Origin: Treponema sp. UBA937
GTDB lineage: Bacteria; Spirochaetota; Spirochaetia; Treponematales; Breznakiellaceae
Assembly: GCA_002293455.1 (NCBI GenBank)
Contig: DBDH01000003.1
Location: 24,815 to 57,412, forward strand
Length of the DNA: 32,598 bases
Reading direction: 5' to 3'
Shown here: positions 1 to 7,343 of the stretch, one piece after another
How positions within the stretch are numbered: position 1 is the first letter of the stretch
How the letters are laid out: each line of letters starts with the position of its first letter
Translations under genes and position numbers: made by a program
Notes under the pieces: model-generated
What the model saw: the letters and a program-made list of their open reading frames with translations, nothing else
Databases searched by the model: none
What the model was told of the DNA's origin: nothing

Positions 1-74
1 ACTGAAGTTTTGCAATTTCCTCGAGTGTAAATAAATAACACCATTCATAACCGCATAAGATTAATGATTTTACG

Positions 75-143
75 ATATAACTTAATCCAATTAAGTTAAT
101 TGGATTAAGTTAATCGCGTTATCTTAATTGCGTTAAGTTATAT
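75..143. repeat. AT-rich nested inverted repeat
   Basis: A perfect 16-base inverted repeat (arms 78-93 and 97-112) surrounds a 3-base loop. An 11-base stretch at 75-85 also pairs perfectly with 133-143, so two mutually exclusive hairpins can be drawn. The arms are AT-rich and built around TTAAGTTA. The repeat lies at the stop codon and immediately downstream of the minus-strand cysteine-rich ORF, so a role at the 3' end of that transcript is possible. It lacks the GC stem and U tract of a classical terminator. It could also be a protein-binding site or the remnant of a small element. Confidence 0.6.
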
Positions 144-345
144 GACCAACGGTATCTTCCAATAACGTAACCCGATGCGATACCCAGCAAAAGCAAAGAG
201 CGCATCCGGTACAATCCTCACACGGTTTATTTATATTTTTTCCCCATACCTCAAGACATTTTGAACGGGATTTGCAGCTGCAGCACAGAGGATGATTAAA
301 CAAATCCGAAGGTATTATTTCTCGCCTATTCATCATCATATTCAT
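133..345 (-). CDS. small cysteine-rich protein overlapping the chemotaxis receptor gene
   Basis: This is a 70-residue ORF from the ATG at 343-345. It has nine cysteines within about 33 residues, arranged roughly as CC-x-C-x5-C-x12-C-x2-C-x2-C-x2-C-x-C, which suggests a zinc- or iron-sulphur-binding fold. I do not recognise the family, and no signal peptide is visible. The start lies inside the last codons of the chemotaxis receptor gene in another frame. An AAGG sequence about nine bases upstream could support translational coupling, and further ATG codons follow at 331-339. Overlapping placement and cysteine density favour a real gene, but an unselected ORF cannot be excluded from one sequence. 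The AT-rich inverted repeat begins at its stop codon. Confidence 0.4.
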   Translation of the reverse strand: MNMMMNRREIIPSDLFNHPLCCSCKSRSKCLEVWGKNINKPCEDCTGCALCFCWVSHRVTLLEDTVGHIT

Positions 346-2500
346 ATTTCTCAACCTTAAACCGGGAAACTTCTTCCAGCAACGCGCCGATTCCTTCATG
401 GTTCTTTACGCTCATCTCGTTGACATGATTTACAGCCTGGTCGATGTGTTCTATTCCGGCAGTCATTTCATTCATGTCAGTATTGATTTCCTGAGTTGTT
501 CTTGAAAGGTTTTCGCTTTCACGAATCACTTCCCGCGCTTCAACATGCATTTCACCGGAATCGGTTTTAACCGCACTGGTTATTTCATTTAATCTGCTTG
601 TGCCTTCGAGTATCTGGCGGCTGCCGATTCCCTGTTCTTCCATTGCGCTGCGGATGTTTTCTTCCTGTTCTGCCACTACCTTGACGCTTGCGTCTATGTC
701 CTCAAATTTACTGAGTACATTTTCGATGGAGCGCGTTATCTTATTGATAGATTCTTTGATCTTCTTGAGGACCGTAGTGATGGTTTTTGATTGTTCGCTG
801 GAATTTTCGGCCAGCTTGCGGATCTCGCCGGCTACTACAGCAAAACCTTTGCCTGTTTCTCCGGCGTGGGCCGCTTCAATAGCGGCGTTCATAGAAAGCA
901 GATTGGTCTGACTGGCAATGCTTTCCATAACCGCGTTGATCTCGAAAAGACCTTCGGATTCATAGGCGATTTCTTGAATATTGCTTGCTACTTCCGAAAG
1001 ACTATCTCTGCCTACAGCCGAGGTTTCCATGAGCGTTTTTACATTGCCGGTGTTGTTGACAAGGGTCGCGGTTACTGAATTGATATTGGCTACCATTTCT
1101 TCGATAGAAGCCGAAGCCTGGGATATGTCGCCGCTCTGATTTTCAATGTGACCGTTCAGCCTGTCGATATTTTCCACAAGCTGTCCCATGATACTGTGGG
1201 CTTGATCCATGCTGGCGCTTTGATTAAAACACCTTCCCTTAATGCTCTGAACGCTGCCGGTCATGATGCTTACCGCGGCGGCCGTCTCGCTCATATTTTC
1301 CGCAAGGGCATTGCCGATATTGGATAAGGTTGCTGCCTCTTTTTTAATATTGACGATAAGGTTTTTAATCCCTTTTTGTGTATCATTTAACATCTGCATC
1401 ATCTCGCCTATTTCATCCTGAGACCGAACCGTTACCGTGTTGGTTAAATCGCCTTCCTTTATTTTTTGCAAAACCGAATAAACACTCTTGATGGGAGAAC
1501 TAATATTCCTTGCGACAAGAAAAACCACAAAGAAAGCGGCAAGAATGATAACAGCCATACTGATAAGGATTGCCATGAGTACCGTGTTTCTGGTCTGCAT
1601 GGCGACATGTTCTTCCATAACGGAAAGAACGTACCACGGATCTGAAACGCCGTCTAACTGTACAGGCCGGTAGCTGACATAAATGTATTCTCCTTCTTCC
1701 TTGAATCTTGCGGTATTGATATTTCCGTTCATCATATCCGCGATAAGGGCCTTGTACGGTTCGGATACGGTGAAGGGCTGCTCTTCGGTAAGATTTCCGG
1801 CCGCGTCTTGTCTGGGATTCCCATCGGCATCCCGGAGCGTTACGGTTCTCGTCATTTTTACATAGTTATATAATTCTTCCTGATAGATCGAATTGGGGTG
1901 CGCCACGACGATTCCCTTTCCGTCAAGAATAAAAGTCCATGACCCCTCGCTGGCATCATTAACAACAAAGTCATGAAGGGCGGAAAGTTTTATATCGCCC
2001 GCCATAATACCGATCATCTCATTATTGTTCATCAGGGGATAAAAAACGGAGGTACAGGGCATATTCGTTCCTACCGAATAGTAAGATTCGGAGACAAAGG
2101 GTTTTCGGAGCAATTCCATTTGGATAAACCACCAGCGTTCTTTCCGGTTTCCAAGGCTGCCGGAGGAACGGCCTGTCTGCATACCATCCATCCCTTGAGC
2201 ATACAGCAGTTCAAAATAATCGTTTCTTATGATCGAGTCGGCAAAAACCGGAGTCTGCCGTTCTGTTTCCATTGAAAGGACATCGGTATTAAATGATAGT
2301 TCTTCAGTAATTTTGTACGCGTTATGCAGGTAAGCGTACAATGAATTGGACATGTGAAGAGCCTGCCGGCTGTTTTCCGCAATTATTTGATCTTCATAGC
2401 TTTTCGAGTAAACAAAGTAAAAACAGGTAAGTACGGTAGTAATGATAAGCACAATAATCAACATAAATGACAAAAGCAATTTGCCAAAGAGGGTTTTCAT
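326..2500 (-). CDS. methyl-accepting chemotaxis protein (dCache-HAMP-MCP signal)
   Basis: This 724-residue protein is a transmembrane chemoreceptor that would signal to CheA/CheW and the flagellar motors. The first membrane helix is at about residues 8-30. A periplasmic region of about 270 residues follows and looks like a double Cache ligand-binding domain, with WWFIQ and the FILDGKGIVVAHP stretch typical of Cache folds. The second helix is at about 310-333 and runs into HAMP (the RNISSPI motif). The long cytoplasmic coiled coil has the conserved hairpin tip near residues 523-560 (QTNLLSMNAAIEAA, GKGFAVVAGEIRKLA). There is no C-terminal CheR-binding pentapeptide. Upstream, AGAGGAAG precedes the ATG by about ten bases. 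The ligand cannot be inferred. Confidence 0.95.
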   Translation of the reverse strand: MKTLFGKLLLSFMLIIVLIITTVLTCFYFVYSKSYEDQIIAENSRQALHMSNSLYAYLHNAYKITEELSFNTDVLSMETERQTPVFADSIIRNDYFELLYAQGMDGMQTGRSSGSLGNRKERWWFIQMELLRKPFVSESYYSVGTNMPCTSVFYPLMNNNEMIGIMAGDIKLSALHDFVVNDASEGSWTFILDGKGIVVAHPNSIYQEELYNYVKMTRTVTLRDADGNPRQDAAGNLTEEQPFTVSEPYKALIADMMNGNINTARFKEEGEYIYVSYRPVQLDGVSDPWYVLSVMEEHVAMQTRNTVLMAILISMAVIILAAFFVVFLVARNISSPIKSVYSVLQKIKEGDLTNTVTVRSQDEIGEMMQMLNDTQKGIKNLIVNIKKEAATLSNIGNALAENMSETAAAVSIMTGSVQSIKGRCFNQSASMDQAHSIMGQLVENIDRLNGHIENQSGDISQASASIEEMVANINSVTATLVNNTGNVKTLMETSAVGRDSLSEVASNIQEIAYESEGLFEINAVMESIASQTNLLSMNAAIEAAHAGETGKGFAVVAGEIRKLAENSSEQSKTITTVLKKIKESINKITRSIENVLSKFEDIDASVKVVAEQEENIRSAMEEQGIGSRQILEGTSRLNEITSAVKTDSGEMHVEAREVIRESENLSRTTQEINTDMNEMTAGIEHIDQAVNHVNEMSVKNHEGIGALLEEVSRFKVEKYEYDDE

Positions 2501-2604
2501 CAGTATATATCTTCCTCTGTGTTAAAATATTCTTACGAATAAATAATGGTAGAAGAGGATTTAACGTTTGACAACCTGTTAAAACTATAGGGGACTCGAA
2601 TTAC

Positions 2605-4041
2605 CTATTTTCTGCCATATTTTGCAAACAATTCTACACGGCTTTGAATGCGTAATTTACGGTACAAATTATTGATGTGAAAATTTACGGTTCCGGTACC
2701 TATTTTGAGGGTATCGGCTATGTGTTTCCGCTGTGAATCGCCTAAAAGCAAAATGAAGATTTCTTTTTCTCTGGGGCTGAGGCCAAGATTTTTCATTTCA
2801 TCCTGCTGTTCAATTTCCGCAAGTGCCGGAACGTATTCAATCACATCAGTCAATTTCAACCCGTCTGACCAGGGCATGTCAAATATTTTGCGCTGTAAGT
2901 AGGGCATCATCACAAAGCAGACGCAGCAGAGGACAAGAACAACGCCAAAAGAAATAATACGGGACTGCGCTCCGATGAGGGGATGAATTACAGTGAAAAA
3001 GATTCCCGAAAAGATCGTATAAAAGATAAAGAACATAAAGCAGAAAATCCGGTACATTTTGAAGGATTTACTGAGTTTGACCGCTCCTCCGCACATGAAA
3101 TAGGTAATAATCATCCCAACACTGTCCCCCAGTCCCCAAAGAAAGGATCCGGAATACAGTGTAAAAGGCGAATCAAACAGGAGCAGGCTGACTCCCAACA
3201 GGGAAAAAATAAGTGATAAAACCCAGCTATACAAGGCGCTCCGATTGATATAGAAATGTATGGCAATAATCAGGATGATGGCGGCAGGTGTCCCAATACC
3301 ATAAATAAAAGAGTTTACCTGCCCTTCCGCCGTCATGTCGCTCATCATAATCCACATAATTTGATTAATAATTACCAGCAGCATAACGAGAAAAACAGCG
3401 GCATTGAAATGATCGCTGCCGGTAAGGTCTGCTGCGTTTTTTTCGGATGCATCGTTTTCGGCAAGGATAGCAGTTTTTTTCTGAAAACAGCAAAAAACAG
3501 CGGCAAGATAGAGAAGCATCGCGGCAGCGTTTCCCCAGATTTTTTGAAAAGCGACAAAGGCCGGAAAATTGAAAAGGACGTGATAAAAAATGCCGAAGCA
3601 AGACGTGATAATAAACATTCCCAAAAGCCGCTCAACATTATTCAGCGAAAAACAAAAAACCGAAAATGAAACGCCAAGACAGATGCCGATAAAAAACTGG
3701 AACATCATAAGCGCGGCCAGCAGAGCGGGACCATCCGGCAATATCATCTGGAAAGGAAGGATTACAGCGCATATAATTGCCGACAGGCGAAGCGCGGGAA
3801 CAATCAATTTTTTCGGCAGAAATGACAGCACAAGCCAGCCGAAACCCAGCGCGCAATCAATAAGCATAAAGGCTTTTAGGCCAAATATCGATGCTTCAAT
3901 ATCGAAATGGCGCATATCGCAGATAATGAAAGACAAGGGAAACACGAGGATGGCGGCCCATCTTTCGATTCGTATATTCTTTAGGGAAAGTTCGTCCCGG
4001 TTGGTGAAAATTCTGGCGATTGGACTTTTACTATTGATCAT
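2605..4041 (-). CDS. LuxR-type transcription regulator with 12-helix membrane domain
   Basis: This 478-residue protein is hydrophobic from about residue 25 to 400, with roughly twelve predicted membrane helices resembling a transporter-like (MFS-style) sensor. The last 60 residues or so form a LuxR/GerE helix-turn-helix with the typical LSPREKEIFILLL start and a GTVNFHINNLYRKL recognition helix. Such proteins are membrane-tethered one-component regulators. The signal and target genes are unknown. GGAGT lies about eight bases before the ATG, which supports this start. The gene is divergent from the response regulator/kinase operon. The 100-base gap downstream, before the chemoreceptor, holds no recognisable gene. 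A pure transporter is unlikely given the intact HTH. Confidence 0.88.
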   Translation of the reverse strand: MINSKSPIARIFTNRDELSLKNIRIERWAAILVFPLSFIICDMRHFDIEASIFGLKAFMLIDCALGFGWLVLSFLPKKLIVPALRLSAIICAVILPFQMILPDGPALLAALMMFQFFIGICLGVSFSVFCFSLNNVERLLGMFIITSCFGIFYHVLFNFPAFVAFQKIWGNAAAMLLYLAAVFCCFQKKTAILAENDASEKNAADLTGSDHFNAAVFLVMLLVIINQIMWIMMSDMTAEGQVNSFIYGIGTPAAIILIIAIHFYINRSALYSWVLSLIFSLLGVSLLLFDSPFTLYSGSFLWGLGDSVGMIITYFMCGGAVKLSKSFKMYRIFCFMFFIFYTIFSGIFFTVIHPLIGAQSRIISFGVVLVLCCVCFVMMPYLQRKIFDMPWSDGLKLTDVIEYVPALAEIEQQDEMKNLGLSPREKEIFILLLGDSQRKHIADTLKIGTGTVNFHINNLYRKLRIQSRVELFAKYGRK

Positions 4042-4104
4042 GGTACTTTACTCCTTCAGATGTTAACATAGAATTCTATTGAAAGTCTTTCCAAAACTGG
4101 AGGA

Positions 4105-4139
4105 TGCGTAAAAATGATGTTTTTTTGCGTAAAATTGAT
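4105..4139 (+). promoter_or_regulatory. 21-bp-spaced direct repeat, candidate LytTR operator
   Basis: Two near-identical 14-base repeats, TGCGTAAAAATGAT at 4105-4118 and TGCGTAAAATTGAT at 4126-4139, start 21 bp apart, two helical turns. They sit about 50-85 bases before the response regulator start. LytTR proteins such as AgrA and ComE bind paired 9-bp direct repeats with centres about 21 bp apart, so the geometry fits autoregulation by the regulator encoded next door. A TAAAAT at 4151-4156 could be the -10 element. Assignment to this regulator is inference. Confidence 0.55.
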
Positions 4140-4189
4140 TACATAATCGCTAAAATCATGGTATCATGGGAAACAAGGAAGTAAAGTTT

Positions 4190-4915
4190 ATGGTAAAAGT
4201 TGCCGTCTGCGATGACGATGCCTCCGAAGTTAAAAAAATCGAGGACTTTGTCCGCGCCTATGACGGCGATTTTGACATCACTGTGTATACAAGCTCAAAA
4301 GAACTGGCGCGCGCAATAGAGGACGGCGCGGCTTTCGATGTATATTTACTGGACATCGTCATGCCGAATCCGGACGGCATTGAGCTTGCGCGCCTTATCC
4401 GCCAAACGGACGAAACGGCGGCTATTATCTATTTAACAAGCCATGACGGACGCGCGCTGGACGCTTTCAGTGTGCGGGCGTCGCAGTACCTTACGAAGCC
4501 GGTGCGCCGCGAAACGCTCTACCGCGAACTGGACATCGCGCTCACTGCCGTAAAAGCCAAAAACGCCAATATCTTTCTGCTGAAAACAAAAAACGGCCAA
4601 CAGGCCATTCCCTTTCACCGGATTGTTTACTGCGAGCTTGAAAACCGCGCGCTTTCGTGCGTAACGGCGGACGGCGAAAGACACAGGAGCGTTACATTAC
4701 GCGCGCCTTTTGATAAGGCTGTGTCGCCGCTTCTTGCTGACAAGCGGTTCATACGCCCGCACATCTCCTTTGCGGTCAACATGGATTATGTTAAGAGCAT
4801 ACAGGGCAATTGTTTTGTCATGAAAACAGGAGAAACTGTTCCTATCGCGCACCGCGCGGCGGATGAAGTCAAAGAGAAGTATCTGCACTATTTTTTCAGG
4901 GGGGAACAGGAATGA
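4190..4915 (+). CDS. LytTR-family response regulator (AgrA/ComE type)
   Basis: This 241-residue protein has an N-terminal receiver domain and a C-terminal LytTR DNA-binding domain. In the receiver, the acidic pair is CDDD near residue 7, the phospho-acceptor is Asp55 in LLDIVMP, and the conserved lysine is Lys103 in YLTKPV. The LytTR domain covers about residues 135-238 and includes FHRIVYCE and the FIRPHISFAVN stretch. I chose the ATG at 4190 because AAGGAAG lies eight bases upstream and the protein then begins MVKVAVCDDD. An in-frame ATG at 4166 would add eight residues and has poor signals. The stop overlaps the start of the kinase gene, so the two form a coupled two-component pair. The codon choice looks more GC-rich than the neighbours. 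Confidence 0.92.
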   Translation: MVKVAVCDDDASEVKKIEDFVRAYDGDFDITVYTSSKELARAIEDGAAFDVYLLDIVMPNPDGIELARLIRQTDETAAIIYLTSHDGRALDAFSVRASQYLTKPVRRETLYRELDIALTAVKAKNANIFLLKTKNGQQAIPFHRIVYCELENRALSCVTADGERHRSVTLRAPFDKAVSPLLADKRFIRPHISFAVNMDYVKSIQGNCFVMKTGETVPIAHRAADEVKEKYLHYFFRGEQE

Positions 4916-6216
4916 TACTTGATTATGCTATGCCATACGTGGGACCGGTTGTGCTGATTGTCAATATCACTGCTATGTTCCTATGCCTGCGCCCCAAACG
5001 CGGAACGCTTTTTACACTCTGTGTGCTTGCGGCTTGCGCGGCGGCGATACACATTCTTACGATATTTTTAGCGGACTTGAGTCCGCTTCTCGTCAGATTC
5101 AGCGGCATTGTCTGGGTGCCTGTGATGCTGCGGCTGTTTCAGGGGCAGACATTTCAAAAGCTGTTCGCGATCTTCATGCCCTATCAATTAAGCGTTCTGA
5201 TGACTCACCTTGCAGACGCGGTGGTCGGGCTGACCATAGGTTATGAGAGCCCGTATGCGCTGATCATGTATCTTGGACTATCGTTCATCATGTTGGGAAT
5301 GTTTCTGACGCTGGTACTGCGTCTTGGACGGCGGTTCTTTGATCGGATGTTTGTGGATGGACGGCGCGGAGAGTGGGTGCTCTATTCGTTTGGCGCCATA
5401 TTTTCATTCGCACTCATTTTAACGCTGGAGTGGCCAAGGGTAGGCGCTGCGCTGTATTTCAGCCTCATACTCTTTATCCTGTGGAGCTGCGGGATTTTGT
5501 GCTTTACGATAATAAACACGCACGAAAAGGCGGCGCAGGCGCATAACGCGGAAACGCTGCTTGTGCAGATGAACGCGATGCGTGAACAAACGGAGGCCGA
5601 AAAAAAACATCTGAACGATATGGAAATATTGCGCCACGACATGCGCCATGAGATGGGCATCATTATGGAACTGTTCCGCACAGGCAAAGCAGTAGAAGCG
5701 GAAACGGTTTTTTCCGAATGGCAGCTATCTCTGTCCAAAGCAGCTCCTGCAGTAATGTGCGCGGAGCCGGTGTTAAACGCCGTGTTTTCGCGTTTTAAGC
5801 GCAGGGCGGATGATATGCAAATACATCTGAATGTAGCATCAAATATACCAGGAGATATTCCTGTCGATACGATAAAGTTCTCCGTCATGGTGTCAAACGC
5901 TTTGGAAAACGCGCTGACCGCGGCGGACAAGGTGACGGAGCCGGACAGGCGGGCAATCCGCGTGAAGCTGATTCAGAGCGGGTCGCAAAGCGATATGCAG
6001 ATTGGCCTAGAGATTACAAACCCATGCGCCGCGCCTGTGGAGTTTGACGGCAGGGGATTGCCTGTAACGAACAAAGCAGGCCACGGAATCGGTGTGCGCT
6101 CTATCGCGGCCTTCGCGGAGGATAATGGCTATCTGTTGAGTTTCAGTTACACAGAGGAACAATTTACGATGCGTCTTGTAATGGATTTGGAAGTGAACAG
6201 CTATGATCATAGATAA
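4912..6216 (+). CDS. AgrC/HPK10-type sensor histidine kinase
   Basis: This 434-residue membrane kinase partners the LytTR regulator just upstream (4-base ATGA overlap). About six hydrophobic segments span residues 5-210 and would form the sensor. A charged coiled linker leads to the phospho-acceptor motif LRHDMRHEMG, with His242 the likely phosphorylated residue. The GHKL ATPase has the N box SNALENAL near residue 328 and the glycine box GHGIGVRS near 391. This is the architecture of Agr/Com-like peptide-sensing kinases, but no agrB, agrD or precursor peptide gene is visible nearby, so the signal is unknown. A block at 5494-5704 is almost identical to the following truncated paralogue. Confidence 0.92.
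   Translation: MILDYAMPYVGPVVLIVNITAMFLCLRPKRGTLFTLCVLAACAAAIHILTIFLADLSPLLVRFSGIVWVPVMLRLFQGQTFQKLFAIFMPYQLSVLMTHLADAVVGLTIGYESPYALIMYLGLSFIMLGMFLTLVLRLGRRFFDRMFVDGRRGEWVLYSFGAIFSFALILTLEWPRVGAALYFSLILFILWSCGILCFTIINTHEKAAQAHNAETLLVQMNAMREQTEAEKKHLNDMEILRHDMRHEMGIIMELFRTGKAVEAETVFSEWQLSLSKAAPAVMCAEPVLNAVFSRFKRRADDMQIHLNVASNIPGDIPVDTIKFSVMVSNALENALTAADKVTEPDRRAIRVKLIQSGSQSDMQIGLEITNPCAAPVEFDGRGLPVTNKAGHGIGVRSIAAFAEDNGYLLSFSYTEEQFTMRLVMDLEVNSYDHR
5494..5704 (+). repeat. copy 1 of a 211-bp near-identical block shared by the tandem kinases
   Basis: This stretch encodes the last membrane segment, linker and phospho-acceptor helix. It matches 6797-7007 at an offset of 1303 bases with no gaps. By hand I count about 11 differences in 211 bases (about 95% identity), whereas the sensor-coding parts of the two genes are clearly diverged. 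The pattern suggests recent gene conversion or strong constraint. Confidence 0.8.
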
Positions 6217-7081
6217 CGCGAAGATATTCATAGGGCCGGTTATGATGCTTGCCAATTTTACCGCCACATTCCTTTGCCTGCGCCCGAAGCGCGGTATGCT
6301 TTTTACCATCGGCGCGCTTGCGCTTTATTCGGCGGCGGTACACTTTCTTATTCAGCTTATAGCGCGTCATATAGGAATTATAGATACGTTTCTTGCGGGT
6401 TTCATCGCCATCCTCTTTTTGCCGATGAACATACTGTTGTTCCGGGGACAGGTGTTTCAAAAGGTGTTTGCGTTCTTCATGCTGTATCAACTCACCGGTC
6501 TGCTGACGGCCCTTATCGAAGCATTGCTTGGTCTGACCATAGGTTATCAAAACCCTTATGCACAAATTGTACTGCTTGTACTGTCACTGTTCTTGTTAGG
6601 CATGTACATAGCCGCGGCGCTTTTGTTTGGACGGCGTTTTCTGGAAAGGATGTTTGTGGACGGCAGGCGCGGCGAGTGGTCTGTCTATTCGTTATGCGCC
6701 GTGTTTTCATATATCTTGGTTTTAGCGGTTCAATGGACGATGCTGAACCCGGGTCTGTATTTTGCCCTCATGCTGTTCATCCTGTGGAACAATGGAATTT
6801 TGTGCTTTACGATAATAAACACGCACGAAAAAGAGGCACAGGCGCATAACGCGGAAACGCTGCTTGTGCAGATGAACGCAATGCGCGAACAAACGGAGGC
6901 CGAAAAAAAACATCAAAACGATATGGAAATATTGCGCCACGACATGCGCCATGAGATGGGCATTATTATGGAATTGTTCCGAACAGGCAAAGCAGCAGAA
7001 GCGGAAATCGTGTACGCCAACTGGCAGAACTCGCTGTCCGAGAAGAGTCCCGCTACATATTGTAGAGAAACCCTGTATTGA
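6203..7081 (+). CDS. truncated paralogue of the sensor kinase (no ATPase domain)
   Basis: This 292-residue protein is homologous end to end with the first 290 or so residues of the upstream kinase. It shares LCLRPKRG, VFQKVFAFFM, GLTIGYQ, MFVDGRRGEW and the phospho-acceptor LRHDMRHEMG (His246). It stops at SLSEKSPATYC plus a short unrelated tail, so the whole GHKL ATPase is missing. Its start overlaps the end of the first kinase by 14 bases with GGAAG upstream. Its 3' end overlaps the convergent small gene at 7053-7241, which looks like a deletion junction. It cannot autophosphorylate alone. It may be a decaying pseudogene, or an accessory receptor that dimerises with the intact kinase through the near-identical helix. 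Confidence 0.8.
   Translation: MIIDNAKIFIGPVMMLANFTATFLCLRPKRGMLFTIGALALYSAAVHFLIQLIARHIGIIDTFLAGFIAILFLPMNILLFRGQVFQKVFAFFMLYQLTGLLTALIEALLGLTIGYQNPYAQIVLLVLSLFLLGMYIAAALLFGRRFLERMFVDGRRGEWSVYSLCAVFSYILVLAVQWTMLNPGLYFALMLFILWNNGILCFTIINTHEKEAQAHNAETLLVQMNAMREQTEAEKKHQNDMEILRHDMRHEMGIIMELFRTGKAAEAEIVYANWQNSLSEKSPATYCRETLY
6797..7007 (+). repeat. copy 2 of the 211-bp kinase block
   Basis: This is the second copy of the linker and phospho-acceptor coding block at 5494-5704 (about 95% identical by hand alignment). Most differences are at third codon positions. Recombination between the copies would delete 1303 bases and fuse the second sensor out of the locus. Confidence 0.8.
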
Positions 7082-7241
7082 TACACGTTTCAAAAAGTTC
7101 TCTGGAAATAAACTCATCAAGAACTTTTTCGTATCCGTCTTTTTCCCTTGTAACACGAACCATATAACCATTCGCAGTTTCCTGTAAAACATCCATGAAT
7201 TCCGTTCTGCCGGGATCACTCTTGATAGCATATCTGGTCAT
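7053..7241 (-). CDS. small conserved-looking hypothetical protein
   Basis: This 62-residue soluble protein begins MTRYAIKSDPGRTEFMDVL. It has a charged, mixed alpha/beta composition and no signal peptide or membrane helix. A strong Shine-Dalgarno (AGGAGGAAG) lies just before the ATG, which makes it a convincing gene despite its size. I do not recognise a named domain. Its pattern (a short beta-rich segment ending GYMVRVTREKDGYEK, then a helix) resembles small treponeme hypothetical proteins, but I cannot confirm that. It is convergent with the truncated kinase, overlapping it by 29 bases, and divergent from sbcD. The 100-base gap to sbcD holds no obvious gene. Confidence 0.75.
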   Translation of the reverse strand: MTRYAIKSDPGRTEFMDVLQETANGYMVRVTREKDGYEKVLDEFISRELFETCINTGFLYNM

Positions 7242-7343
7242 ATCTTCCTCCTAACTGCATAATAAGCAATGGTTTATGTTTTATTATCGGATAACAGAAA
7301 AGGGGACTTGACCCAGATTGAATCAATATTTAGCATGGCATAG

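Noticed and set aside
2569..2587. TTTAAC/GTTAAA pairing between the chemoreceptor and LuxR genes as a terminator
   Set aside because: The stem is six AT-rich pairs with a loop of several bases and no U tract, too weak to call.
3256..4066. Plus-strand ORFs of 137 and 158 residues opposite the LuxR membrane domain
   Set aside because: They are lysine/asparagine/serine-rich reversals of hydrophobic codons and have no independent support.
5382..5930. 182-residue minus-strand ORF inside the first kinase gene
   Set aside because: It is antisense to a well-supported kinase and its sequence is a low-complexity mirror of the sense codons, with no recognisable domain.
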